Assembly: GCA_905214345.1 (NCBI GenBank)
Contig: CAJMLV010000014.1
Location: forward strand, 1 to 64,000
DNA: 64,000 nt
Source of the DNA: an uncultured bacterium
Lineage (GTDB): Bacteria > Bacillota > Clostridia > Oscillospirales > Ruminococcaceae
Direction: 5' to 3'
Position 1 is the stretch's first letter, and each line of letters begins with the position of its first letter. The notes under the pieces are model-generated. The model was not told where the DNA came from, made no database searches, and was given only the letters and a program-made list of their open reading frames with translations. Both the position numbers and the translations under genes were made by a program. Below are positions 41,809-50,727 of this stretch, piece by piece.

Positions 41809-42795
41809 TTATTGCTCGCGTTCGATCATGCCCCAGCGTTCCAGTTCCTTGCGCACTTCGTCCAGAATGGCATAGCGCGCGTTGTCCAGGTTGCCGCTGA
41901 TCTCACACCCGGCGGCACGGGAATGGCCGCCGCCGCCCAGGTGGCGGGCAATGGCGCAGGCATCCACACGGCCGGCGGTACGCACACTGATCTTGAAGCT
42001 GCCGTCTTTCTGCTGGCGCAGGGTCAGGCCCACTTCCACCCCTTCGATGGAGCGGGGCAGACTGGTCAGGTCCTCCAGTTCGGCCCCCGGCACGCCGGAG
42101 GTCACGATCTGGTCCCAGGTCAGGTAGATCATGGCGCACAGCCCGTCGAAGAAATATTCCAGACTTTCCAGCGCCATCTTCTCGATTTCCAGACGGGCGC
42201 GGGAACGGGACTCAAACAGACGGGCGTTGAGATTTTCGATGTTGGCCCCCGCTTCGATCACACGGGCCGCCGCCATATGGGTCTTGGCGGTGGTGTTGGA
42301 GAAGCGGAAGCAGCCGGTATCGGTAGCGATGCCGGTGTACAGGCATGCCGCGATGTCGGGGGTGATCTCCACCCCCATCTCGGTGACTACATCGATCATG
42401 ATCTCGCAGGTTGCCGCCGCACCGGGGTCCAGCAGCGTTTCGTAGGCATAGCCGTTGTTGCTGGGATGATGGTCGATACACAGGTCCACATGCTCGGCGT
42501 ACTTCTGCACATTGTTGCGGTCGCCGAACAGTTGGATACCTGCCACATCCACCGCCACCACGAAGGCGGGGGTGAAACTGGAATCGAACCAGCCGATCTC
42601 CATAAAATCATACAGAGAAGGGATCGGGTCGCTGCAAAGCACGGCCACGTTCTTGCCCAGGGCTTTCAGCGCCAGGTACAACGCGCCGGCACTTCCGATG
42701 GTGTCGCCGTCGGGGTTCTTATGGCATAGGATCAGGATATCCTGTGCGCCGCGCAGGCGCAGCACAGCTGTTTGCCTGTCCACAGATTCCGTCAT
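41809..42795 (-). CDS. nrnA: DHH-family oligoribonuclease/pAp phosphatase (NrnA)
   Basis: A 328-residue DHH/DHHA1 phosphoesterase that degrades nano-RNAs and pAp. Motifs: CHKNPDGDTIGS (about residues 24-35), CIDHHPSN (about 106), ATDTGCF and the DHHA1 signature GGGGHSRAAG (about 289). GAGG precedes the ATG. It sits between rbfA and truB as in many Firmicutes. Confidence 0.95.
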   Translation of the reverse strand: MTESVDRQTAVLRLRGAQDILILCHKNPDGDTIGSAGALYLALKALGKNVAVLCSDPIPSLYDFMEIGWFDSSFTPAFVVAVDVAGIQLFGDRNNVQKYAEHVDLCIDHHPSNNGYAYETLLDPGAAATCEIMIDVVTEMGVEITPDIAACLYTGIATDTGCFRFSNTTAKTHMAAARVIEAGANIENLNARLFESRSRARLEIEKMALESLEYFFDGLCAMIYLTWDQIVTSGVPGAELEDLTSLPRSIEGVEVGLTLRQQKDGSFKISVRTAGRVDACAIARHLGGGGHSRAAGCEISGNLDNARYAILDEVRKELERWGMIEREQ

Positions 42796-42862
42796 AACTT
42801 AACCTCTTTTCCAGCGGCCCGAAAGGTTCGGTCTCGCTCAAAAGTTGCCGGGTACAGAAAGA

Positions 42863-43243
42863 TCAGTCCTCCTGCCCTTCGGCCTGTGCGGCGGGACGAT
42901 CGGAGTCCAGATCCCGCAGCATCTCGTTGATGTGGGCCGCATAGGCGGCACCGTCGTCTGCCACAAACACAAAGCGGGGAGCTTTGCGGATGTGCATACG
43001 GCGGCTGACCTCGGTGCGAACATGGCCGGAGGCCTTGTTCAGCGCAGCCACCACCGGCTTGCTGCCGCCCTCACGCCCCATGACGCTGATGTACACCTTG
43101 GCCACATCCAGGTCGGGGGTGACATCCAGGCGGGTGACGGTCAAAAGACCGCCCGCAACCCGCGGGTCCTTCATCTCGCCGATGATGGCGATGAGTTCCC
43201 GCTTCATATCCTGGGCCATACGGCCCTGGTTCTTGGTAGGCAT
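42863..43243 (-). CDS. rbfA: Ribosome-binding factor A
   Basis: A 126-residue KH-fold factor for 16S rRNA 5'-end maturation and cold adaptation. RMAQDMKRELIAIIGEMKDPRV and the C-terminal RKAPRFVFVADDG are typical. The ATG at 43243 (GAGG upstream) is preferred over an ATT/GTT-rich extension. It follows infB by 20 bases. Confidence 0.95.
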   Translation of the reverse strand: MPTKNQGRMAQDMKRELIAIIGEMKDPRVAGGLLTVTRLDVTPDLDVAKVYISVMGREGGSKPVVAALNKASGHVRTEVSRRMHIRKAPRFVFVADDGAAYAAHINEMLRDLDSDRPAAQAEGQED

Positions 43244-43263
43244 TGATGTTGTTCCTCGTTCAA

Positions 43264-45663
43264 TCAATCACGGTATTCTTCCAGCTTGAAGCACTCGAAG
43301 ACGTCGCCTTCCTTGATGTCGGCGAACTTCTCCAGGGTAATGCCGCATTCAAAGCCCGCGGCCACTTCCTTGGCGTCGTCCTTGAAGCGCTTGAGGGAGG
43401 CGATGGCATCTTCCACAATGACGATGCCGTCACGCACCAGGCGCAGCTTGGCGTCGCGGGTGATCTTGCCGTCGGTGACGCGGCAGCCGGCAACGGTGCC
43501 CACGGAAGAGATCTTGTAGACCTGGCGGACCTGGGCCTCGCCCAGAGCCACTTCCCGGATCTTCGGGGCCAGCATGCCCTTCATAGCGTCGGACACATCG
43601 TTGATGGCGTCGTAGATCACGCGGTACATCCGCATTTCAACGCCGGTCTGCTCGGCTTCCGCCTTGGCGACGGGGTCGGGACGGACGTTGAAGCCGATGA
43701 TGATGGCGTTGGAGGCATCGGCCAGGCTGACGTCGGACTTGCTGATGGCACCGACGGCGGCATGGATGACGCGCACGCGGACTTCATCGTTGGAGATCTT
43801 CTCCAGGCTCTGCTTCACGGCTTCGGCGGAGCCCTGGACATCGGCCTTGACGATGATGGGCAGTTCTTTCATGTCGTTGGCGGCCATCTGGTCGAACAGG
43901 TTATCCAGGGTGACCTTGGTGTAAGCGGCAAACTGCTTTTCCTTGGCTTCGGTCAGGCGGCGGTCGGCCAGTTCACGGGCCAGACGCTCGTCCTCAACGG
44001 CCTCAAACAGCTCGCCGGCGGTGGGCACTTCGGTCAGACCGGTGATCTCCACAGGCATGGAGGGGCCGGCCTCGGTGATCTCCTGGCCCTTGTCGTTGCG
44101 CATGGTACGCACGCGGCCCACAGAGGTACCGGCGATCAGGCAGTCGCCCTTGTGCAGGGTACCGTTCTGCACCAGCAGAGTGGCCACGGGACCCTGGCCC
44201 TTGTCCAGACGGGCTTCCACCACGGCGCCCTTGGCGCGGCGGTTGGGGTTGGCCTTCAGTTCCATGACCTCAGCTTCCAGAACGATGCGTTCCAGCAGGT
44301 CCTGGATGCCCATGCCGGTCATGGCGGACACCGGGATGCAGGCAACGTCGCCGCCCCAGTCTTCGGGCACGATCTCGTAGTTGGTCAGCTGTTCCTTGAC
44401 CCGCTCGGGGTTGGCGGTGGGCTTATCCATCTTGTTCACGGCCACGATCAGCTTGACGCCGGCAGCCTTGGCATGGTTGATGGACTCGATGGTCTGGGGC
44501 ATGATGCCGTCGTCGGCAGCCACCACCAGAACGGCGATGTCGGTCATGTTGGCGCCGCGGGCACGCATGGCGGTGAAGGCTTCGTGACCGGGGGTATCCA
44601 GGAAGGTGATGACGTCGTCACCGATCTTGACCTGGTAGGCGCCGATGGCCTGGGTGATGCCGCCGGCTTCACCGGCGGTGACATTGGTCTTGCGGATGGC
44701 GTCCAGAATGGAGGTCTTGCCGTGGTCGACGTGGCCCATGACCACCACGACCGGCGGACGGGAAACCAGATCTTCGGCGGCGTCCTCATCCTGCTCGAAC
44801 AGACGTTCCTCGATGGAAACATGGACTTCCCGCTCCACCTTGGCGTGGAATTCTTCGGCCACCAGGGCGGCGGAGTCGAAATCCACCACGTCGGAGGCAG
44901 AGTGCATCTCGCCCATCTGCATGAACTTGGCCACGACCTTGGCCACATTCTGCTTCAGGCGGGTGGCCAGTTCGCCCACGGTGATCTCGTCGGGGATCTG
45001 GATCTTCAGCTGGGCGTTGCGGGCCTTTTCCAGCTGGATGCGCTGCAGGCGCTCGGCCTCGGTCTCGCGGCGGCGCTGATACTGGTTGCGGCCCTTGTTG
45101 CGGTTCTGGAACTTCTGCTTGGTGGCCACAGGCTGCTTCTTGCGCTTGGAAGGCATGTTGCGGCTGTCGGCCAGGTCATCGTAGCGGGCACTGAACTTAT
45201 CCACGTTCACATCCACGGTACGGGTATCCACCGACACCTGGGCGCGGTTGACTTCCACCTGCTCGGTAACCACCGGCTTCTTGATGCCGCTGTCGGCGGC
45301 CAGTTCCTGCATGGTCACGCTCTTTTCCTTGCGGCGCTCGGCAGGCTTGTCGTTCTTCTTGGGAGCGGCGGGGCGCTGGGGCGCCTTGGCGGCAGACTGT
45401 TCCTTGGCGGGGGCAGCCTTGGGCGCCGGGGCGGGCTCAGCCTTCTTGGGTTCGGGCTGCTTGCCGGAAGCCAGGTACTCGTCCAGGCTGGCAACGGCGG
45501 TTTCCCGGGTGAGGGATTCCAGCAGACCGTTGACTTCGGTTTCTTCAAAAGTGCCGCCGGGCTTGCGGCTCTGCCCCGTCAGGGCGGCCACCGTATCAAT
45601 GGCCTTCTTGGGGCTGATGCCGAAATCCTTGGCCACGTCGGCGATCTTATACTTAAAATCCAT
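43264..45663 (-). CDS. infB: Translation initiation factor IF-2
   Basis: A 799-residue GTPase that brings initiator tRNA to the 30S subunit. Residues 1-55 form an IF2N domain, then an Ala/Pro/Lys-rich linker with a second IF2N (PDEITVGELATRLKQNVAKVV). The G domain has GHVDHGKTS (about residues 310-318), DTPGHE and NKMD, and C-terminal domains II-IV follow, including the conserved GFECGI. AAGGAGG precedes the ATG. Confidence 0.97.
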   Translation of the reverse strand: MDFKYKIADVAKDFGISPKKAIDTVAALTGQSRKPGGTFEETEVNGLLESLTRETAVASLDEYLASGKQPEPKKAEPAPAPKAAPAKEQSAAKAPQRPAAPKKNDKPAERRKEKSVTMQELAADSGIKKPVVTEQVEVNRAQVSVDTRTVDVNVDKFSARYDDLADSRNMPSKRKKQPVATKQKFQNRNKGRNQYQRRRETEAERLQRIQLEKARNAQLKIQIPDEITVGELATRLKQNVAKVVAKFMQMGEMHSASDVVDFDSAALVAEEFHAKVEREVHVSIEERLFEQDEDAAEDLVSRPPVVVVMGHVDHGKTSILDAIRKTNVTAGEAGGITQAIGAYQVKIGDDVITFLDTPGHEAFTAMRARGANMTDIAVLVVAADDGIMPQTIESINHAKAAGVKLIVAVNKMDKPTANPERVKEQLTNYEIVPEDWGGDVACIPVSAMTGMGIQDLLERIVLEAEVMELKANPNRRAKGAVVEARLDKGQGPVATLLVQNGTLHKGDCLIAGTSVGRVRTMRNDKGQEITEAGPSMPVEITGLTEVPTAGELFEAVEDERLARELADRRLTEAKEKQFAAYTKVTLDNLFDQMAANDMKELPIIVKADVQGSAEAVKQSLEKISNDEVRVRVIHAAVGAISKSDVSLADASNAIIIGFNVRPDPVAKAEAEQTGVEMRMYRVIYDAINDVSDAMKGMLAPKIREVALGEAQVRQVYKISSVGTVAGCRVTDGKITRDAKLRLVRDGIVIVEDAIASLKRFKDDAKEVAAGFECGITLEKFADIKEGDVFECFKLEEYRD

Positions 45664-45676
45664 GGGCAGGTCCTCC

Positions 45677-45985
45677 TTATGGGGTCAGTTGTTTTGCGCA
45701 CAGCCGCGCAAGGTTTTCATCCGTTACCGCAAACACCGCCGCGGGCCGAGGGGTGAGCACGGCCAGGCTGGCAGTTTCCAGCGGCATAACTTCGCAGGCA
45801 ACAAGGCCTTCGCAGGTGTCTTTCATGTGTTGTTTGGTGCGGGGGCTGGCGTCGCTGGCCAGCAGCACCAGGCTGACCTTGCCGCGCAAAACGGCTTCCT
45901 CCACACGGTCGTACCCGTGCAGCAGTTTGCCCGCCTTGCGGCAAAGCCCCAGCGCCCCCAGCAGGCCGTTTGAATCATGTGCCAC
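45677..45985 (-). CDS. L7Ae-family ribosomal protein (YlxQ-like)
   Basis: A 102-residue L7Ae/L30e/Gadd45-fold RNA-binding protein, with GLLGALGLCRKAGKLLHGYDRVEEAV and the Ala/Val-rich end. The GTG at 45985 is preceded by GGAGG and overlaps the ylxR-like gene by 11 bases. YlxQ proteins bind kink-turn RNA; a precise role is not settled. Confidence 0.88.
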   Translation of the reverse strand: MAHDSNGLLGALGLCRKAGKLLHGYDRVEEAVLRGKVSLVLLASDASPRTKQHMKDTCEGLVACEVMPLETASLAVLTPRPAAVFAVTDENLARLCAKQLTP

Positions 45986-46286
45986 GCTCGGTCGCCTCCT
46001 TTGCCATTTGTTCGGCGCAGGCGATCTCTTCGACCAGGCGCTCATACACGCCGTCCGGCACAGGCACACCGAAGGCATGCTCCAGCCGTTTGGCCTTGCG
46101 GGCCTTGGCCAGGCAGGCCGCCGACGGGCACAGATAGGCGCCGCGGCCGGACTTCTTGCCGGTCAGATCCACGCCGACCTCCCCTTCGGGGCTGCGGACG
46201 ATGCGCACCAGTTCCCGTTTGGGGCGCTGGGCGTTACAGCCCACGCACCGGCGCACCGGGACTTTCTTTTGACGTTGCTGCTGCAA
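45975..46286 (-). CDS. ylxR: YlxR-like DUF448 RNA-binding/nucleoid protein
   Basis: A 103-residue DUF448 protein with the family start KKVPVRRCVGCNAQRPKRELVRIVR and the Cys-containing GRGAYLCPSAACL. The start is a TTG with AGAGG upstream. Located between nusA and infB, as in most Firmicutes. Reported as a regulator of RNase P activity and transcription in a few species. Confidence 0.9.
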   Translation of the reverse strand: MQQQRQKKVPVRRCVGCNAQRPKRELVRIVRSPEGEVGVDLTGKKSGRGAYLCPSAACLAKARKAKRLEHAFGVPVPDGVYERLVEEIACAEQMAKEATERGT

Positions 46287-46319
46287 GGTGAAACCTCTTT
46301 TCGGAAAAAGATGGGCGGG

Positions 46320-47393
46320 TTATTCTTCCTCGCCGTAATAACCGGATTCCGGACGGATATCGATATTATAGCCGGTCAGGTGAGCGCACAGGCGCACATT
46401 CTGGCCCTTGTTTCCGATGGCCAGGCTGAGCTGGTGATCGGGCACGGTGACGCGGCAGCTCTTGTTCTCGCCGGGGAGCAGTTCCACCTTGACCACCTTG
46501 GCCGGGGACAGCGCGGCGGAGATGAAGGCGGAGATGTCCTCGCTCCAGCGGATGATGTCGATCTTTTCGCCGTTCAGCTCGGAAACGATCTTCTCCACAC
46601 GGGCGCCGTGGGCACCGATGCAGGCGCCGACGGGGTCCACGTTGGGGTCCTTGCTGTACACGGCCATCTTGGTACGGGCACCGGCCTCGCGGGCGATGGC
46701 CTTGACCTCCACCACGCCCTCATAGATCTCGGGCACTTCCAGCTCGAACATACGCTTGACCAGGCCGGGATGGGTACGGCTGATGGTCACGCGGGGACCG
46801 CGCTCGGTGGCGATGACATCCACCACATAGACCTGGACCACCTGGTTTTCGGTGAAGGTCTCGCCGGGGACCTGCTCGTTGCGGGGCAGAACGGCGCTGC
46901 CGCCCTTGCCCAGGTCCACCACGATATTGCCGCGCTCGTTGTCCACAGAAACCACGGTGGCGGCGATGATCTCATGGGCGCGGGACTGCATCTCGCTGCA
47001 CTGCAGGCTGCGCTCGCCTTCCCGCAGGCCCTGACGGATCACATGCTTGGCGGTCTGTGCGGCGATACGGCCGAATTCCTTGGTCTTGAGCTGGGTGACA
47101 AAACGCTGGCCCAGCTTGTAGGACTTGCGCACGCGCTGCGCGTCTTCCAGGCTGATCTGGGTGTGGGGGTTTTCCACCTCTTCCACAATGTCCCGCATCA
47201 GGCTGGCGCGGAAGGTACCCAGTTCGGGATCGATGTCCACGATGACGTTTTCATCCTCCACCTCATAGTCCTTCTTCACGGCAATGACGATGGCCGCCTT
47301 GATCTTGTCGATCAGGTAATCGGCGGGCAGGCCGCGTTCCTTTTCCAGCGCGGCGAGGGCTTCAAAGAATTCGTTGTTGGATGCAGTAGCCAT
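46320..47393 (-). CDS. nusA: Transcription termination/antitermination factor NusA
   Basis: A 357-residue NusA with N-terminal RNA-polymerase-binding domain, S1 domain (VVSVDNERGNIVVDLG) and two KH domains (VGACIGAHGARV, LAIGNKGQNVRL). No acidic repeat C-terminal domain is present, as in other Gram-positives. It stimulates intrinsic termination. A terminator in the leader of its own operon makes feedback control likely. Confidence 0.96.
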   Translation of the reverse strand: MATASNNEFFEALAALEKERGLPADYLIDKIKAAIVIAVKKDYEVEDENVIVDIDPELGTFRASLMRDIVEEVENPHTQISLEDAQRVRKSYKLGQRFVTQLKTKEFGRIAAQTAKHVIRQGLREGERSLQCSEMQSRAHEIIAATVVSVDNERGNIVVDLGKGGSAVLPRNEQVPGETFTENQVVQVYVVDVIATERGPRVTISRTHPGLVKRMFELEVPEIYEGVVEVKAIAREAGARTKMAVYSKDPNVDPVGACIGAHGARVEKIVSELNGEKIDIIRWSEDISAFISAALSPAKVVKVELLPGENKSCRVTVPDHQLSLAIGNKGQNVRLCAHLTGYNIDIRPESGYYGEEE

Positions 47394-47459
47394 TTTTCCG
47401 GTATCCTCCCAATGTTGATGTATATGTCAGCCAACCTGTGGCGGTGCTTGTTTTTGTTT

Positions 47460-47954
47460 TCAGCCGAAAAGGTCTTCGTCGTCGCAGAGCTTGACGAAAC
47501 CGGCGCTCTTGAGGGGGAAGGAAACTTCCCCTTCCGGGGTGTTCAGGGTCACCACGCCGTCCTGCAGGCCCACCAGGGTGCCTTCCAGTTCACGGCGGCC
47601 CGCTTCGTCGGGGCGGATGAGGCGGGCGGCGCACTTCTGGCCGGCCAGCGCCTCATAATGTTCGGGGCGGGTCAGGCGGCGGCCCAGACCGGGGCTGCCC
47701 ACTTCCAGATAGTAGCTCTGGTCGATGGGATCAGCCTTGTCCAGCAGCGGGTCGATGGCGCGGGACACGGCCTCACAGGTGTCGGTATCCAGCGGTTCGT
47801 CCCGGTCGATCAGGACCCGCAGGAACCAGTCCGGGCCTTCCTTTTCAAAACGGACGTCCCACAGACGAAGACCCATGCCTTCCACCACGGGACGCACGAT
47901 GGTCTCCACCGCGGCGGCCGCGCCGCCGGGCTGCTGATGCTTGGCTTTTGCCAT
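47460..47954 (-). CDS. rimP: Ribosome maturation factor RimP
   Basis: A 164-residue RimP, first gene of the nusA-infB operon. The core RFEKEGPDWFLRVLIDRDEPLDTDTCEAVSR-type region and LEVGSPGLGRRLTRPEHY are typical. AGGGGG precedes the ATG. It assists 30S assembly. Confidence 0.95.
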   Translation of the reverse strand: MAKAKHQQPGGAAAAVETIVRPVVEGMGLRLWDVRFEKEGPDWFLRVLIDRDEPLDTDTCEAVSRAIDPLLDKADPIDQSYYLEVGSPGLGRRLTRPEHYEALAGQKCAARLIRPDEAGRRELEGTLVGLQDGVVTLNTPEGEVSFPLKSAGFVKLCDDEDLFG

Positions 47955-47970
47955 GGTTACCCCCTATCAC

Positions 47971-48001
47971 AAAAAGAAAGCGGACCGAACGGCCCACTTT
48001 C
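47971..48001 (-). terminator. Intrinsic terminator in the rimP-nusA leader
   Basis: On the minus strand GAAAGTGGGCCG pairs with CGGTCCGCTTTC (12 base pairs, two of them G-U), followed at once by TTTTTG. It lies downstream of the operon promoter and 16 bases before the rimP start, so it must be passed to express nusA. It may also end transcripts from the upstream O-acetylation genes. Confidence 0.8.
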
Positions 48002-48027
48002 AGTAAAAATCATCATCGAACAGTAAG

Positions 48028-48056
48028 AATATACCACATCCATGCGCAAAAAGCAA
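48028..48056 (-). promoter_or_regulatory. Promoter of the rimP-nusA-infB operon
   Basis: On the minus strand TTGCTT (48056-48051), 17-base spacer, TATATT (48033-48028). The start would be near 48021, about 20 bases before the leader terminator. Confidence 0.65.
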
Positions 48057-48109
48057 GTCTTTTGCGGGTTTTGACCCCAAAATGTTGCCTTTTTCGGGCC
48101 AAAGCGGGC

Positions 48110-49171
48110 TCAAAATTGGGCCAGCAGCCCCAAAAGCATGTCCAGATTGCGCTCGGTGACCGAAAAGACCAGCACATCGCACCCCGGCGCGGCGGCCAAT
48201 TCGGGGGTCATGGTCTCGGGCGCCTGGTACCAGGTCCCGGCAAACCGCTGTTCCAGATACTGCACATAGTACCCGCTGAAGCTGTCCCCCACCACCCCCA
48301 CGGTGCGGGGGTCGCTTTCGTACAATTCCATATAGTTGAGGGCGGCCAGGTCGTGTTCCTCCGGCAGAACAGTGTACAGCGCCGCCACGTTGGCCAGGTC
48401 CCCGGTCTGGATGCCGTTATCCCCCAGCTCATACCGGGCAAAGTCCACGGCGTCCAGTCCGGCGGCGGAGAGCGCTCCGTCCAGGCCGATGAGGGCACCG
48501 GCATGGTTCCAGTGGGTATCGGTCTTGAAATAGATGTTGCTCTCCCCTGCCTCCATCCGGCGCAGCACCTCGGCACGCAGTTCCTCATAAGGCCAGCTGA
48601 CGGCCACGGTGGTGTGTTCGGTCATGTAGGCGGCAAAACGGTCGGTGCGGTTTTCCTCGTTGACCACGGGGTAGGCATCGGGCATGAATTCCCGGTAGAC
48701 CCGGTCCTTGGAGGGCGCCAGGTCCAGCACCAGGGTACAGCCGCTCTGGGCCAGGGTGTCCGAAATGTTCTGCAAAGAGGCTGCCGCGGCGGCCAGGGTC
48801 TCTTCACTGTCGAAGGTTTCGGGCAGGCCCTGGTAGTTGGCCACCGGGTGGGCGGCATCCGGGCCATCCTTATAAAAGAGCCAGCCGTCCTTGCCGGGCA
48901 GGACCTGGTCTCTCTGGCTGGACCCGAAGAGGGTATAGTCGATGGCGGCGTCCAGGGCGGTGAGCTGATACCGGAAAGGCGAATTGTCCGCGATGAACTG
49001 GTCCAGCCGTCCGGGCAGGCCGGACAAAGAGCCCTGGAACACCTCGGGCAGAGAGGTCAGCAGGCGATTTTCGTGGTTGTCCCCCGAAAGCTGACGGCTG
49101 AAGATGTTGAACACCAGAAAGCTGCCGCCCAGTACCAGGCAGAACAGCCAGATCACGATTTTTTTGGCCAT
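48110..49171 (-). CDS. AlgJ/AlgX-like SGNH polysaccharide O-acetylation protein
   Basis: A 353-residue membrane-anchored protein with an N-terminal helix (IVIWLFCLVLGGSFLVF) and an extracellular SGNH-like domain. Typical marks are LPGKDGWLFYKDG, DLAPSKDRVYREFMP, FKTDTHWNHAGA (catalytic Asp-x-His) and GVVGDSFS (Ser). Such proteins transfer acetyl groups, delivered by an MBOAT partner, to surface polysaccharide. The MBOAT gene directly upstream overlaps the ribosome-binding region. The ATG at 49171 has GGGGAGG upstream. The acceptor glycan is unknown. Confidence 0.82.
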   Translation of the reverse strand: MAKKIVIWLFCLVLGGSFLVFNIFSRQLSGDNHENRLLTSLPEVFQGSLSGLPGRLDQFIADNSPFRYQLTALDAAIDYTLFGSSQRDQVLPGKDGWLFYKDGPDAAHPVANYQGLPETFDSEETLAAAAASLQNISDTLAQSGCTLVLDLAPSKDRVYREFMPDAYPVVNEENRTDRFAAYMTEHTTVAVSWPYEELRAEVLRRMEAGESNIYFKTDTHWNHAGALIGLDGALSAAGLDAVDFARYELGDNGIQTGDLANVAALYTVLPEEHDLAALNYMELYESDPRTVGVVGDSFSGYYVQYLEQRFAGTWYQAPETMTPELAAAPGCDVLVFSVTERNLDMLLGLLAQF

Positions 49172-49190
49172 GGTCTTTCCTCCCCTTTCC

Positions 49191-50597
49191 TCAGAACTGC
49201 GCATAGATAAAGGCGGTGTAATTGCCCGCCGTGCTGCGCATGATGGAGAAGAACAAAATCACCGCCACCATCAGCACGTCCAGGGCACCGGTTTTCTCTT
49301 CCCCACGCAGCCAGGTTTTAAACCGGGGGAAGAGCCCCTGTACAGGGCCGCAGAGCAGGATGCCCGCCGCCAACAGCAGCAGCGTCTTGGGGTCGGCAAA
49401 GGCGGCCAGGGTCATACCGGGCGCCCCTGCCTGCCAGGTCAGGATGCCCCCCAGCGCTGCCAGCGCCTGGCCCAGGCTGGGCGCGCCGAAAAAGGTAAAG
49501 CCCACAAACACCGCCAGCACGGTATACAGGTGGGACACCCAGCGGGGCGCACGATTCAGCGCCTTGCCCAGCCCCAGGCGCTCGGCACAGCTCAAAAGGC
49601 CGTGCCACAGCCCGAAGGCCAGATACTGCCAGGCCGCCCCGTGCCAGAAACCGGTGCAGGCAAAGACGATGAGCAGGTTCAGGCAGGTGCGGGCGGTGCC
49701 CCGGCGGCTGCCGCCCAGAGGAATGTACAGGTAATCCCGGAACCAGGCGCCCAGGGTCATGTGCCAGCGGCGCCAGAACTCCCCGATGGAACGGGAGAGA
49801 TAGGGATAATCGAAGTTTTCGGGCAGGGAGAGTCCGAACATCTCCCCCAGGCCCAGGGCCATATCGCTGTACCCGGAGAAATCGTAATACAGCTGCACGG
49901 CAAAGGCCGCGTAGCCCAGCAGCAGCACCGGGCCGGGCAGACCGGCGGCGTCGGTGCCGCTGACCGCCGAATAGACCAAAGCCAGCTGGTCGGCAATGAG
50001 GGTCTTTTTGCCCAGGCCCAGCACAAAACGGCGGACACCCCGGTACAGTCGGTCGGTATCCACCCGGCGCTGGGGCGCACAGGGGTCCAGGGCGGCGGAC
50101 TGAAAGCCGTACCGCACGATGGGCCCCGAACTCACATGGGTGAAGCAGGCGAAATAGAGGTAGAGGCGCAAGGGGTTGCGTTCCGGTTTCACCGTACCCC
50201 GGTAGACATCCACGCAGTAACTGAGGCCCTGGAAGGTATAGAAGCTGATGCCCAGCGGCAGCGCCAGGGCCAGCACAGGCAGGTGTACCCCAGGCAGGGC
50301 GTTGGCGGTTTCGGCAAAAAATCCGGCGTACTTATAAAAGCCCAGCAACAGCAGGTCCGCCGTTATCATGCCGCCCAGCAGAGCGCGGCGTGGCTTTTTG
50401 TCCAGCACCAGCCCAAAGGCCCAGTGCACCAGGGCAAAAGCGGCCAGCAGCAGGCTGTACCGGATGCCCACCCAGGCACAGAAGCCCAGGCTGAACACCG
50501 CCATGACCACGTTCCGCACCCGGGCAGGCAGGACAAAATACACCGCCAGCGCCAAAGGCAGGAACACAAACAAAAATTGTACCGAAGAAAAGCCCAT
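49191..50597 (-). CDS. MBOAT-family O-acyltransferase (AlgI/DltB-like)
   Basis: A 468-residue polytopic acyltransferase. Family marks are LPLGISFYTFQGLSYCVDVYRG, YYDFSGYSDMALGLGEMFG, the His of FWRRWHMTLGAWFRDYLYIPLGG (about residue 266) and the catalytic His in GFWHGAAW (about 304). It is thought to pass acetyl groups from acetyl-CoA across the membrane to the SGNH partner. Start chosen at the first ATG of the frame with GGAAAG upstream. Has its own promoter. Confidence 0.88.
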   Translation of the reverse strand: MGFSSVQFLFVFLPLALAVYFVLPARVRNVVMAVFSLGFCAWVGIRYSLLLAAFALVHWAFGLVLDKKPRRALLGGMITADLLLLGFYKYAGFFAETANALPGVHLPVLALALPLGISFYTFQGLSYCVDVYRGTVKPERNPLRLYLYFACFTHVSSGPIVRYGFQSAALDPCAPQRRVDTDRLYRGVRRFVLGLGKKTLIADQLALVYSAVSGTDAAGLPGPVLLLGYAAFAVQLYYDFSGYSDMALGLGEMFGLSLPENFDYPYLSRSIGEFWRRWHMTLGAWFRDYLYIPLGGSRRGTARTCLNLLIVFACTGFWHGAAWQYLAFGLWHGLLSCAERLGLGKALNRAPRWVSHLYTVLAVFVGFTFFGAPSLGQALAALGGILTWQAGAPGMTLAAFADPKTLLLLAAGILLCGPVQGLFPRFKTWLRGEEKTGALDVLMVAVILFFSIMRSTAGNYTAFIYAQF

Positions 50598-50638
50598 CCA
50601 TACACCGCTTTCCGCTGATTTTGTGGGAATTTGTGTTG

Positions 50639-50667
50639 ATTATACCAGAAGATCGACACCCCGGCAA
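50639..50667 (-). promoter_or_regulatory. Promoter of the O-acetylation pair
   Basis: On the minus strand TTGCCG (50667-50662), 17-base spacer, TATAAT (50644-50639). Confidence 0.65.
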
Positions 50668-50673
50668 GGCAAA

Positions 50674-50703
50674 GGCGGGGCGCAGCAAAAGCCGCGCCCC
50701 GCC
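50674..50703 (-). terminator. Terminator of the aminopeptidase gene
   Basis: GGCGGGGCGC pairs with GCGCCCCGCC over a 10-base loop, followed on the minus strand by TTTGCC. Confidence 0.65.
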
Positions 50704-50727
50704 GGGGTCGGTTGGATTATGCCGGAA

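Noticed and set aside
43243..45756. An 837-codon plus-strand frame opposite infB
   Set aside because: It is a shadow of infB, whose GTPase motifs and ribosome binding site fix the coding strand.
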